Assembly (NCBI GenBank): GCA_016870175.1
Contig: VGCG01000002.1
Coordinates: 25,392-89,391 of the forward strand
Length of the DNA stretch: 64,000 nucleotides
DNA from: Alphaproteobacteria bacterium
GTDB taxonomy: Bacteria > Pseudomonadota > Alphaproteobacteria > Pelagibacterales > Pelagibacteraceae
Reading direction: 5' to 3'
The translations under genes and the position numbers were made by a program. Numbering within the stretch: the first letter of the stretch is position 1; each line of letters starts with the position of its first letter. Under the pieces are notes generated by a model. It worked only from the letters and a program-made list of their open reading frames with translations, ran no database searches and had not been told where the DNA came from. Positions 1-8,598 of this stretch are shown one piece after another.

Positions 1-39
1 TAGGTTAGGGAGAGATTTAAACTTTTTTAATTTGAGTCT

Positions 40-984
40 TTATTTAGTCCAAGGCTCCCAAACATTTTTATTATCAGCTAACCATTTTTTAGCTGCATCT
101 TGATGCGTCATTTTTCCGATATCAACTAATTTTGCCATCGCACCAATTTGAGCTGTAGTAAATGATACTTGCTTAAACATTGCAGCTGCTTTTGGATGTG
201 TTTTTGGAAACTCCGCATTTACGGCTTTTTTCAAATAACCATCTGGTGATCCACATTTTCCGTCACCACCATCTGCTGGTCTGCAACCAGGTGTATATGG
301 AGGCCACTCTATAAATGTGAAACCATCAGCGTCAGTAAAGTTGGGTGTCCAATTGAAAATGATTGTTCCTCTTCCCTCTTTTTCAGCGGCTACCAATTCT
401 GCCCAAAGTGCCTCTGCAGTTCCAGCAAATTTAACTGTCCATAGATCTGATAGTTCTAATGCTTCAAATCTTTGTGGCATTAAATCTCCATGCCAATTTT
501 GTGGTCCTTCTAAAATCTGCCCTTTTCCACCTGAATCAGGAGTTACAAAGTTTTTTGCACAATCTGGATTTTTCAGAGCAGTCCAATCTGGAAGGCCAGG
601 ACATAATCCTTTTTCAACAACCCAATTTGGATATCCTAAGTCCTCAAGTGTTCTTGCTTCGTGATCACCCCAATCCAGTATTCCACCTTTTTCAAGAGCC
701 GTAGAGAATGAATGTCCAAAAGTTCCTTCCCAAACTTCGTGAGATATTGTTACGTCGCCAAGTCTTATAGACTCATACACTGCTTGTGTGTCAGCTGGAA
801 CGTATTTTACTGTATTTCCCATACTTTCAAAAATCCCACCAAGAACGTATGCTGAAACCACTTGGCTTGACCAGTTGTGTGTTGGGATAATGATAGGTTT
901 TTTGCTATCCGCGGAATTAGCAATTCCCACAAAACTTACTGCAGAGATTACTAAAGCAGACAACAATGATATTATTTGTTTCAT
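40..984 (-). CDS. Periplasmic glycine betaine/TMAO-type ABC transporter substrate-binding protein (OpuAC family)
   Basis: This 314-residue protein is a secreted binding protein of the ProX/OpuAC/TmoX type that would capture a quaternary amine or TMAO in the periplasm and hand it to an ABC permease. The first 24 residues form a signal peptide ending near ANSA. Aromatic residues typical of betaine/TMAO pockets are visible: HNWSSQ (about residue 36), HEVWEG (about 82), NWHGDL (about 163) and NWTPNF (about 211). It is divergent from the TMAO demethylase gene, which supports TMAO or betaine as ligand. The permease and ATPase genes are not in the window; they could lie beyond base 1. Family is confident; choline, betaine or TMAO specificity cannot be read from sequence by eye. 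Confidence 0.88.
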   Translation of the reverse strand: MKQIISLLSALVISAVSFVGIANSADSKKPIIIPTHNWSSQVVSAYVLGGIFESMGNTVKYVPADTQAVYESIRLGDVTISHEVWEGTFGHSFSTALEKGGILDWGDHEARTLEDLGYPNWVVEKGLCPGLPDWTALKNPDCAKNFVTPDSGGKGQILEGPQNWHGDLMPQRFEALELSDLWTVKFAGTAEALWAELVAAEKEGRGTIIFNWTPNFTDADGFTFIEWPPYTPGCRPADGGDGKCGSPDGYLKKAVNAEFPKTHPKAAAMFKQVSFTTAQIGAMAKLVDIGKMTHQDAAKKWLADNKNVWEPWTK

Positions 985-1063
985 TTATATCCTTTGTTTA
1001 ATGTTTAATTAAAAATTATATTAATTATGTCTAAAAGATATACTTAAGTCAATTTTTTTTTGT

Positions 1064-1069
1064 TATAAT
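1064..1069 (+). promoter_or_regulatory. Extended -10 element of the tdm promoter
   Basis: The sequence TATAAT is preceded by TGT, giving an extended -10 (TGnTATAAT). It lies 27 bases upstream of the TTG start of tdm. No good -35 is visible, which is common for extended -10 promoters. The predicted transcript start falls inside the inverted repeat at 1067-1085, so a regulator bound there would block initiation. Inference from sequence only. Confidence 0.5.
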
Positions 1070-1085
1070 AAATTTTAAATTTATT
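1067..1085. repeat. Inverted repeat overlapping the tdm promoter, candidate operator
   Basis: Two perfect 8-base arms, AATAAATT and AATTTATT, flank a TTA spacer. The repeat starts inside the -10 box of tdm and ends 10 bases before its start codon. Its position is that of a repressor operator. The genome is very AT-rich, so a chance repeat is possible. Confidence 0.35.
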
Positions 1086-1095
1086 TTAAAACAAA

Positions 1096-3429
1096 TTGAA
1101 AAACTCTCAAACAAGCAAAAATATAAAAAATCCAGGACTAAGAACACTACCACCTGGAGTTGAAAGATATTTTGTTAAGGGCGGAGGTTTATCTGTTATC
1201 CAAGTTGCCCCAGATGATCAAATTGAAATTATTAATAATGAGGGAAAACAAATTTGTGAAATAATTGTTTTTAATTTTAAAGGAAAATCAGATTTATCTA
1301 TTTTAAATTTAAAAGAAAATGCAAATGGCGAGTTTTCAAAAAAAACAATTCACAAAGATGAAAAAATTGCAAAATTATTTAAGAAAAAAAACTTAATTTT
1401 AGATCAAGCAAAATCCTCAATAATTTTTGATCAAGATTGTTTAATGGGCGAACGTGTTGTGCTTAAATCAAAAGACGATTGTTTAGTAATGATTGCAGCA
1501 CCAGGTGATGCGATGAATGTGCACAATCAAAATCCACCAACTGACTTAACTGTTTTTTTAAATAAAGCTAAATTTGAAGAAAATGAAGAACAGTTTATTT
1601 TGCCAGATCCCTTAGACGATCCAATAATTGAGCAACTTATCAAAAGACGAACTGCAGAAACTTATTCTGTTAAAGCTGGAGAGTATATTCAAATTATTGA
1701 TCCAGCTGGACGACAGTGTTCAGATTTTTTAGCTTTTGATACCCGTAAATTAAATGAAGGCATTGAAAGTTTTATAGATGATAAAACTACAAGAACCTTT
1801 ATGGGTAGTGCTTATCCAGGCCCAGGTTTGTTTTCAAAGTTCTATGACAGTAACCACGAAGCAATGATCGAAGTTATAAGGGACACTGTTGGTCGCCACG
1901 ATACTTTTAATCTTGCATGCACCTCTAAATATTATGAGGATATGGGTTATATGGGCCATATCAATTGCACTGATAATTTTAATAAAGGCTTAGAAAAATA
2001 TGATATTAATTCAAGAAAAAGTTGGTCCGCTATAAATCTTTTTTTTAATACTGCTATAAGTGAAAATAATGTTGCTTCTTTTGACGAGCCTTGGTCGAGA
2101 CCAGGCGATTACATTCTATTTAGAGCCTTGAAAGATCTAACATGTATATCATCTGCTTGTCCCTGTGATATTGACCCTGCAAATGGATGGAACCCAACAG
2201 ATATATTTGTTAGAACTTACCCTAAAGAAAAAAAATACACAAAAGCTGTAGCATTTAGAATGAAAACAGACTCTGAACCAAAATTAACCCAGGAAACAGG
2301 TTTTCATAAGAAAACTTCTGAGCTCACTAGAAACTTTATTGAGTATAGAGGTTTTTGGCTTGCAAATAACTTTACCAATTCAGGCACGATCAAAGAATAT
2401 ATAGCATGTAGAGAAAATGCAATTATAACAGATTTATCACCCCTTAGAAAGTTTGAAGTTTTGGGACCTGATGCTGAAAATTTAATGCAATATACCTTAA
2501 CTAGAGATATAAAAAAACTTTCGACTGGTGACATTGTTTATAGCGCGATGTGTTATGAAAATGGGACAATGCTTGATGATGGTACAGTATTTAAATTAGG
2601 CCAAGATAATTTTAGATGGATTGGTGGAGATGAGTACAGCGGCGAATGGCTAAAAGAGCAAGCTAAAAAAAAGAATTACAAAGTTTGGGTTAAATCTTCA
2701 ACTGATCAAATTCATAATATTGCAATTCAAGGACCTAATAGTAGAAAAATTTTAGAAAAAATTATTTGGACTGGTCCAAAACAAGCTTCGATGAACGAAT
2801 TACAGTGGTTTAAATTTTCTATAGCTAGGATAGAAACTGACACTGGGACTCCTATAATTGTATCAAGGACCGGATATACAGGTGAACTTGGATATGAAAT
2901 ATGGTGTCATCCAAAAGATGCTTGTGTTGTTTGGGATAAAGTTTGGGAAGCAGGAAAAAAATACAACATTACTCCACTTGGGTTAGAAGCTTTAGACATG
3001 GTTCGAATTGAAGCGGGTCTAATTTTTTATGGTTATGAATTTAATGATCAAACAGATCCTTTTGAGGCGGGAATTGGTTTTACTGTGCCACTTAAAACAA
3101 AAGAAGACGAATTTATCGGCAAAGAGGAATTAATTAAGAGAAAAGCAAACCCACAAAAAAAACTTGTTGGATTAGAATTAATTGGTCATGAACCAGCTAA
3201 ACACGGTGATAGTGTTCATTATGGTAAAGCTCAAATAGGAGTTATCACTAGTGGCATGCTTTCACCTAAGCTTGGAAAAAATATTGCTCTTTGTAGAATA
3301 GACGTTAAATATTCAAATATTAATACTGAAATAGAAGTGGGCAAGTTAGATGGGCATCAAAAAAGAATTGCTGCTAAAGTTGTTGCTTTTCCATTTTACG
3401 ATCCTATGAAATCTAGAGTTAGAGCTTAA
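1096..3429 (+). CDS. tdm: Trimethylamine N-oxide demethylase (Tdm)
   Basis: This 777-residue cytoplasmic enzyme should split TMAO into dimethylamine and formaldehyde, with the formaldehyde captured on tetrahydrofolate. The N-terminal half (about 10-390) is DUF1989-like and carries the zinc ligands of the known Tdm family: H288 and C291 in GHINC, and C355 and C357 in CPC; these four keep the same spacing as the H-C-C-C set I recall for the Methylocella enzyme. The C-terminal half (about 410-777) is a GcvT-type folate domain. The start is TTG: a stop codon lies nine bases upstream in frame and the next in-frame ATG would delete over 100 residues. No Shine-Dalgarno sequence is visible. The gene is divergent from the OpuAC gene, and its stop overlaps the start of the next gene by one base. 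Confidence 0.92.
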   Translation: MKNSQTSKNIKNPGLRTLPPGVERYFVKGGGLSVIQVAPDDQIEIINNEGKQICEIIVFNFKGKSDLSILNLKENANGEFSKKTIHKDEKIAKLFKKKNLILDQAKSSIIFDQDCLMGERVVLKSKDDCLVMIAAPGDAMNVHNQNPPTDLTVFLNKAKFEENEEQFILPDPLDDPIIEQLIKRRTAETYSVKAGEYIQIIDPAGRQCSDFLAFDTRKLNEGIESFIDDKTTRTFMGSAYPGPGLFSKFYDSNHEAMIEVIRDTVGRHDTFNLACTSKYYEDMGYMGHINCTDNFNKGLEKYDINSRKSWSAINLFFNTAISENNVASFDEPWSRPGDYILFRALKDLTCISSACPCDIDPANGWNPTDIFVRTYPKEKKYTKAVAFRMKTDSEPKLTQETGFHKKTSELTRNFIEYRGFWLANNFTNSGTIKEYIACRENAIITDLSPLRKFEVLGPDAENLMQYTLTRDIKKLSTGDIVYSAMCYENGTMLDDGTVFKLGQDNFRWIGGDEYSGEWLKEQAKKKNYKVWVKSSTDQIHNIAIQGPNSRKILEKIIWTGPKQASMNELQWFKFSIARIETDTGTPIIVSRTGYTGELGYEIWCHPKDACVVWDKVWEAGKKYNITPLGLEALDMVRIEAGLIFYGYEFNDQTDPFEAGIGFTVPLKTKEDEFIGKEELIKRKANPQKKLVGLELIGHEPAKHGDSVHYGKAQIGVITSGMLSPKLGKNIALCRIDVKYSNINTEIEVGKLDGHQKRIAAKVVAFPFYDPMKSRVRA

Positions 3430-3797
3430 TGTCAGCTAATAAACCTATAATACTCAACAGTAAAACCTTGTTAGATTTTTGGGAAGATCAAATGAGGCAA
3501 TCTCATACATCAAGTAATTATTTTTTTAGAAAATCACCATCACATTATCACATGATGTTACTTGTGATGTCTGCTTTTAAGTTAAAACAAAAGTTATCAG
3601 TAGAAACACTTAAAACAAAACTATTTAAAACCTCAAGGCCGAAATCGGCTTTGATAATTAATGAGGCATGTGAAAAAGGGTTTTTTAAACTTATAAAAAA
3701 TTCAACCGATCAACGAGTTAAGAATATAGTTCCAACAGAATCTTTTATTAATGAATACGAGCAATATTTAACTACATTAAAGAATATTTCCTATTAA
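3429..3797 (+). CDS. Small MarR-like winged-helix protein, putative regulator
   Basis: The 122-residue product looks like a compact winged-helix DNA-binding protein. Residues about 55-80 form helix-turn-helix-like segments ending in a Ser/Arg/Lys-rich recognition region, and FFKLIKNSTDQRVKNIVPT (about 80-100) resembles the MarR wing, where a D-x-R motif precedes a beta strand. The start codon overlaps the tdm stop (A of TAATG), so the two are co-transcribed and probably translationally coupled. A local regulator of tdm or of the downstream flavoenzyme is the natural inference. The similarity is weak and no close family is recognised with certainty. Confidence 0.6.
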   Translation: MSANKPIILNSKTLLDFWEDQMRQSHTSSNYFFRKSPSHYHMMLLVMSAFKLKQKLSVETLKTKLFKTSRPKSALIINEACEKGFFKLIKNSTDQRVKNIVPTESFINEYEQYLTTLKNISY

Positions 3798-3809
3798 ATC
3801 TCTTAATTT

Positions 3810-3833
3810 ATATTTTTTATATATAAAAAATAT
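3810..3833. repeat. Perfect 24-bp AT-only palindrome between the wHTH gene and the flavoenzyme gene
   Basis: The half site ATATTTTTTATA is followed directly by its exact reverse complement with no spacer. It sits in the 85-base gap after the MarR-like gene and about 50 bases before the flavoenzyme start. It could be an operator for the neighbouring wHTH protein or part of a weak transcription end. AT richness raises the chance of coincidence. Confidence 0.45.
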
Positions 3834-3882
3834 TTATATAAGAAATCATTTTAATCGTGATTGAAAAAAATAAAGTGTTTGT

Positions 3883-5208
3883 ATGGCATTACCAAAAAAA
3901 GCAAAAGTTGTCATTGTTGGTGGAGGTATCCACGGATTAAGCACAGCTTGGAAATTATCTGAAACATATAAAAACAAAGGTGATGTAGTTGTTTTAGAAA
4001 AAAAAGATACTGGTGCTGGAGCGAGTGGAATAGCCTGTGGTGTTATAAGAAATAACTATTTTCAGCCTGCCATGAGAGAATTAATGGCTCACTCAGTTTC
4101 AGTGTGGGAGAGTGATGCGAAAGCATTTAGATATAATAATGTTGGATATATGCAAATTTCCCCAGAGATTATGCATAAAGATGTTGCGGGAATTTATGCA
4201 CAACAAAAAGCAATCGGATATGACTCAACTTTCATAGAAGGTGAGAAAGATTGCATGAAGTATATGCAAGGTATTTTTTATGATTGGCAAGCAAAAGGAA
4301 TTACTTCAGTTCTTCACGAAAAAAAAGGTGGTTACGCTTACAATGTCGACTCGGTAAAAGCTCTTGAAAAAAAAGCGAATGCTAATGGAGTAGATGTTCA
4401 TAAAGGAATTAAAGTTACAGGTTTTAAAAGAGGAAGTAATAGTAATGCTATCACTGGAGTTGTTACAGATCATGGGACAGTAGAGTGTGACCAAGTTGTG
4501 ATTGGAACAGGTCCATGGGTAAGAGACTTCTGGAATATGTTAGAGTTACCAAAAACTATAGACATCAAAGGTAAAGATGGCAAAATGCATGAAGCTGCAA
4601 TGTGGAAATACTGGTTTCTTCAAGAAGGTGTACTAGGTGTTGATCAAGATCTTTTTAAAACTAATGAGGGAAAACTGCCACCAGTAATTCATGTTGATAC
4701 AGATGCTCCTTTATATTCTGACAGAGATCAAAAATTAATCACAGATAAATTGTGGGGGATTTATTACAAACCCGATATTGAAGGACTTGGAGTTCAAGGT
4801 GGAACCTCTCCTTACATTGTAAAAAAACATTTTGATGAAGTGGAAGTTGATCCTTATGCAAAAGAGTCACCAGAATATCAAACAACAGATGAATTTGCTG
4901 ATATGTGGTCTTCTGCTTTAGCACATTGCCAAAAAAGATTTGTAGGAAAGTCCCATTTATACAGAAAAGGCCCTTCAGGGGGTCTAGGATGTATGACGCC
5001 AGATGCGTTTCCAATATTCGATAGATTTTTTGAGAATGTTTATATGATCGCAGATTCAAATCATGGATACAAAATGATTGGTGTAGGTCATCTTGTGGCT
5101 CAAGAAATTTTAGGACAAGAAAGCAAATTATTAAAACCTTTTAGATTTGACCGGTACGCTAAGGGTGAATTACACCCAACCTCAAATAGTCCATTTCCTT
5201 GGAGTTAG
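3883..5208 (+). CDS. FAD-dependent amine oxidoreductase of the DAO/sarcosine oxidase beta type
   Basis: This 441-residue flavoenzyme belongs to the DAO superfamily that oxidises secondary or tertiary amines such as sarcosine. The FAD-binding beta-alpha-beta motif is VGGGIHGLSTAW (about residues 12-23), followed by VLEKKDTGAGASG, and a second FAD contact lies near the C-terminus (GYKMIGVGH, about 394-402). It lacks the SoxA, SoxD and SoxG partners, so it probably acts alone or uses ETF. It lies between tdm and the GS/glutamate-synthase cluster, pointing to an N-methylated amino acid or methylamine adduct as substrate. The exact substrate is unknown; N-methylglutamate, N,N-dimethylglutamate or an unrelated methylated amine are all possible. 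Confidence 0.8.
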   Translation: MALPKKAKVVIVGGGIHGLSTAWKLSETYKNKGDVVVLEKKDTGAGASGIACGVIRNNYFQPAMRELMAHSVSVWESDAKAFRYNNVGYMQISPEIMHKDVAGIYAQQKAIGYDSTFIEGEKDCMKYMQGIFYDWQAKGITSVLHEKKGGYAYNVDSVKALEKKANANGVDVHKGIKVTGFKRGSNSNAITGVVTDHGTVECDQVVIGTGPWVRDFWNMLELPKTIDIKGKDGKMHEAAMWKYWFLQEGVLGVDQDLFKTNEGKLPPVIHVDTDAPLYSDRDQKLITDKLWGIYYKPDIEGLGVQGGTSPYIVKKHFDEVEVDPYAKESPEYQTTDEFADMWSSALAHCQKRFVGKSHLYRKGPSGGLGCMTPDAFPIFDRFFENVYMIADSNHGYKMIGVGHLVAQEILGQESKLLKPFRFDRYAKGELHPTSNSPFPWS

Positions 5209-5310
5209 TTTTTTCAAAAAGTCAATTTTTTCTGAGACTTTATTATTCTAACTAGACATAAGTTTTTTTTTCAGCTAAATTTTGGTCTTAAAATTTAAAG
5301 GATTTTATCA

Positions 5311-6780
5311 ATGACTGATCTAGAAAAACATGTAAACCAGCCTGGCCGAGATAAATTAGTTAAGAAAGTAAGAGCAAAAATAGACGAACTTGGAATAAAG
5401 TATATTTTTTTTCAATTTATATCTGTTACTGGAAGAGTAGTTGGAAAAGGCATTCCATCAGATCATTGGGAAAGGTCTTGTGAAAAGGGTTTTCAATTGG
5501 TTTATGGTGCTACAGCAAATTTATTTGTAGATCGTAATAAAAATTATATTGGTTATGGTCCTGAAGCAAAAGAACTTGTTGGTATTCCAGATCCAGAGAC
5601 ATTTGTTCAACTACCTTGGGATAAAAAAGTTGCAAGAGTTTATTGTACTTGTTTTAGAAATAGAGAAGAAAGAGAAAACCCAGGTGGCCATTTAACTTCG
5701 GACTGCAGAGGAAACTTAAGAATAATTGCAGCAGAATTCAAAAAAAAATATGGCTATCAATTAAGAGTTGGTACCGAACCTGAGATGATGTGGCTTACAA
5801 AAAATTCAGATGGTACTCCCACAGGAGGCGGATTTTCAAAACCTTATTGTTACCATATAGATCAATTTGAGTCTTTAAGACCAGTGTTTATGAAAGTTAT
5901 GGAATATGCTCGAGCTATGGGGTTTGATATGATTCAAGGTGATCATGAGGACGCTCCTGGACAATTAGAATTAAACTGGATGTATGACGATGTTTTAAGA
6001 AACGCAGATAGACTCTCAACATATAGACAAATTTGCGCCCAAGTTGCTAGAGAATTTAATTTGATTGCTTGTTTCATGACAAAACCATTTATGGGCGTTT
6101 CTGCAAGTGGATGTCATACCAATATGTCATTATGGACAGGAGGCAAAGATAAAATCAATAAGTTAGGTTTTAAATCTTTACCAGGTATGGATGAAGTTTT
6201 TAGTTACGTTGAAGGTGGAACAAACACTTTTATGCCTGATACTAAAGATGTTCAGTTACCGGGTAAAATAGGTTTAGCTTCAATTGGTGGTATAATCAAA
6301 CATTTGCCTGCCTTAACCGCTATCGGATCTTCAACAGTTAACTCATATAGAAGATTATGGGATCAAGGTTTTTGGGCACCAGTTTATGCTGACTGGGGAT
6401 ATCAAAATAGAACTTGTGGTTTAAGAGTTTCTGCGCCAGGAAGATTTGAATATAGGTCTGTAGACTCAATGCACAATCCATACTTAATGGGAGCTGCATT
6501 ATTAAAAGCAATGGAACATGGTATATCTAAAAAAATTGATCCAGGCGCTCCTGAGTCTAGAAGTATGTATGAGGCTAAAAAAGCAGGTAAAGATGTTAAA
6601 AAATTACCATTAAGCCTAGGAGAGGCTTTAAATGCATTAGCTGAAGATGAGGTTATAAAATCAGCGATGCCAGATGAAATGTATAAAGTTTTTCATTGGT
6701 ATAAAAATGACGAATGGGAAAGATTTTTAGGAGCAACAACTAAGTGGGATCTAGATACTTATCTAGATTGCCTACCATAA
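5311..6780 (+). CDS. Type III glutamine synthetase-like (GlnT-type) ligase
   Basis: The 489-residue protein has the glutamine synthetase fold: metal and glutamate residues in GTEPEMMW (about 153-160) and QGDHEDAPGQLELNW (about 210-224), the ATP/ammonia region STVNSYRRLW (about 344-353), and RFEYRSVDSMHNPYL near 385-400. Such enzymes join ammonia or an amine to glutamate using ATP. It is clearly different from the GmaS-like paralog at 15367, having an extra N-terminal region (about 1-25) and a distinct FQFISVTGRVVGKG motif. It heads an operon with three glutamate-synthase-like genes. Related rhizobial GlnT proteins sit with glxBCD; the true amine substrate here is unresolved. Confidence 0.82.
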   Translation: MTDLEKHVNQPGRDKLVKKVRAKIDELGIKYIFFQFISVTGRVVGKGIPSDHWERSCEKGFQLVYGATANLFVDRNKNYIGYGPEAKELVGIPDPETFVQLPWDKKVARVYCTCFRNREERENPGGHLTSDCRGNLRIIAAEFKKKYGYQLRVGTEPEMMWLTKNSDGTPTGGGFSKPYCYHIDQFESLRPVFMKVMEYARAMGFDMIQGDHEDAPGQLELNWMYDDVLRNADRLSTYRQICAQVAREFNLIACFMTKPFMGVSASGCHTNMSLWTGGKDKINKLGFKSLPGMDEVFSYVEGGTNTFMPDTKDVQLPGKIGLASIGGIIKHLPALTAIGSSTVNSYRRLWDQGFWAPVYADWGYQNRTCGLRVSAPGRFEYRSVDSMHNPYLMGAALLKAMEHGISKKIDPGAPESRSMYEAKKAGKDVKKLPLSLGEALNALAEDEVIKSAMPDEMYKVFHWYKNDEWERFLGATTKWDLDTYLDCLP

Positions 6781-6811
6781 TCTTAAACAAAGGAAATAGA
6801 GGAGAAAAAAT

Positions 6812-7756
6812 ATGTGTGGAATTGCTGGATTGATACATCGAGGTAGATCGTCAAATGTGGGAAAAGAGCTACAAGGGATGCTTCAAGCTTTAAAACACAG
6901 AGGTGAAGACTCATCTGGCTTTGCTCTTTACGGAGATACTGACGGCAGAAATTTTATCATGCGTTTCAAGGTAGGAGAGAACGTTGGTGAGGGAAGTTCG
7001 TCGGTAATGGAAGAAACATCAGTTTATGATGAAAGAGTTAAATTAGTCAATGCAAACATATTGAGTATGGGAGCAAAAATTATTAAGGAAGAAAGAATAC
7101 TTCCTTACTCTTTAAGATATGAAGTAAGTTATAATGAAAATGATTTAAGAGAATTTTCCAGAAAAATTGAAAGCGTACCTGGAGTTGAAATTCTATCAAT
7201 GGGTAAATCCCTAGAGGTTATTAAGGATCTAGGCAATGCAAAAGCTGTTTGTGATAGATATAATTTAGATAAATTGGTTGGAACCCACGGTATAGGTCAT
7301 GCAAGGATGGCGACTGAGTCTGGAGTTGATATAAAATCTGCCCATCCTTTTTGGGGTTATCCATTTAGCGATGTTTCAGTGGTGCATAATGGACAATTGA
7401 CAAATTATTGGAATAATAGAAGAGCATTAGAAAACCAAGGAATGAGATTTATGTCTGAATGTGATTCAGAATTAATTGCAGTGTATATAGCTCAAAAAAT
7501 GAGAGAGGGAGCTACACTTGAAGAAGGAATGAGAGATTCTTTAAAAGGACTTGATGGAGTATTTACATATTTTGTTGCAACAAAAGACTCTTTAGGAATG
7601 GCCAAAGATACAATGGCTGCAAAACCTTTAGTTCTTTATGAATCAGATGATTTAGTTGCAATGGGCTCAGAGGAAATAGCAATTAGATCAGTTTTGCCGC
7701 AAGAAATTGAAACTTATGATCCCTATGATGGAGAGGTTAAGGTATGGCAAATCTAA
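6812..7756 (+). CDS. Class II glutamine amidotransferase, glutamate-synthase-like (GlxB/MgsA type)
   Basis: This 314-residue Ntn-hydrolase-type protein starts MCGIAG, giving the catalytic Cys2 after methionine removal. The glutamine-binding segments GTHGIGHARMATES (about 160-173) and VVHNGQLTNY (about 193-202) are present. It would hydrolyse a gamma-glutamyl amide and release ammonia or an amine to the FMN subunit two genes downstream. AGGAG at 6799-6803 is a good ribosome site. The 3' end overlaps the next gene by 13 bases. Compared with the second copy at 12458 it is about 22 residues longer. Confidence 0.87.
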   Translation: MCGIAGLIHRGRSSNVGKELQGMLQALKHRGEDSSGFALYGDTDGRNFIMRFKVGENVGEGSSSVMEETSVYDERVKLVNANILSMGAKIIKEERILPYSLRYEVSYNENDLREFSRKIESVPGVEILSMGKSLEVIKDLGNAKAVCDRYNLDKLVGTHGIGHARMATESGVDIKSAHPFWGYPFSDVSVVHNGQLTNYWNNRRALENQGMRFMSECDSELIAVYIAQKMREGATLEEGMRDSLKGLDGVFTYFVATKDSLGMAKDTMAAKPLVLYESDDLVAMGSEEIAIRSVLPQEIETYDPYDGEVKVWQI

Positions 7757-8598
7757 AAAGTACCGAAACCAAAACGAAAGCCCAGTCAATGGGTATGCAC
7801 ACTGAAGTATTAACAGGAAGAACTCAACAAAAGTTTTTTAACCCTGATGAAGCAGAAAACTTTTATTACTTTGGTACTTACGATGTTGATTTTAATAAAA
7901 GAACAGAACTTGATGTTAAAGACATGACCGCTACAGAAGTTAATAAGCATATAGATAATTTAATGAGCAAAGGCTACGGAACTATAGTAATTAAAAACCC
8001 TCAAGGAAAACATAGTTTAGGTGTTGGAATATTGAATAAATTAAATTTAATTTTTGAGGGAAGTTTAGGATATTTTGGTATGGGTTCATGTGATGGACCA
8101 ACAGTTAGAATTAACGGAAGGGTTGGTTGGTCTTGTGCTGAAAACTTAATGGCTGGAAAAGTTGTTATTGAAAAAAATGCTGGATCATGTTTTGGTGCCG
8201 CAATGAGAGGTGGAGATTTAATCTGTAAGGGAAGCGTTGGAGCAAGAACTGGTATTGATATGAAGGGTGGTACTATAATTGTAGGTGGTGACGCTGGTGC
8301 GTTCACAGGTTTTATGATGCAAAGAGGAAGAATTATTATTCTAGGCAATGTTGGAATAAACTTAGGAGACTCTATGTATGATGGTACAATTTTTATAGGT
8401 GGCAAAATTGGTTCATTAGGTAGTGATGCTGTTGAAGCCGAATTAACATCTAGTGATCAAGACTGGTTAAAAAGAAAATTAAAAGTTGCAGAGATTGGTG
8501 AAAATTTTAATGTGAGTAAAATGGTAAAAATAGTAGCTGGTAAAAAACTTTGGAACTACGATAATTTAGAACCCGCTGAAAAAAAAGGAGCAATTTAA
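7744..8598 (+). CDS. GXGXG-domain glutamate synthase-like subunit (GlxC/MgsB type)
   Basis: The 284-residue protein is the stand-alone version of the C-terminal beta-helix domain of glutamate synthase. Regular glycine repeats typical of the fold run from about residue 85 to 225 (for example SLGYFGMGSCDG, NLMAGKVVIEKNAG, MKGGTIIVGGDAG, SMYDGTIFIGG). An N-terminal extension of about 60 residues is absent from the copy at 13340. It is a structural or channelling partner of the FMN subunit. It overlaps both neighbours (13 bases upstream, 1 base downstream), so the three genes are translationally coupled. Confidence 0.87.
   Translation: MANLKSTETKTKAQSMGMHTEVLTGRTQQKFFNPDEAENFYYFGTYDVDFNKRTELDVKDMTATEVNKHIDNLMSKGYGTIVIKNPQGKHSLGVGILNKLNLIFEGSLGYFGMGSCDGPTVRINGRVGWSCAENLMAGKVVIEKNAGSCFGAAMRGGDLICKGSVGARTGIDMKGGTIIVGGDAGAFTGFMMQRGRIIILGNVGINLGDSMYDGTIFIGGKIGSLGSDAVEAELTSSDQDWLKRKLKVAEIGENFNVSKMVKIVAGKKLWNYDNLEPAEKKGAI

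Noticed and set aside
8001..8405. 134-codon antisense frame within the GXGXG gene
   Set aside because: It is Pro/Ile-rich and mirrors the glycine repeats of the real gene on the other strand; no ribosome site and no domain.
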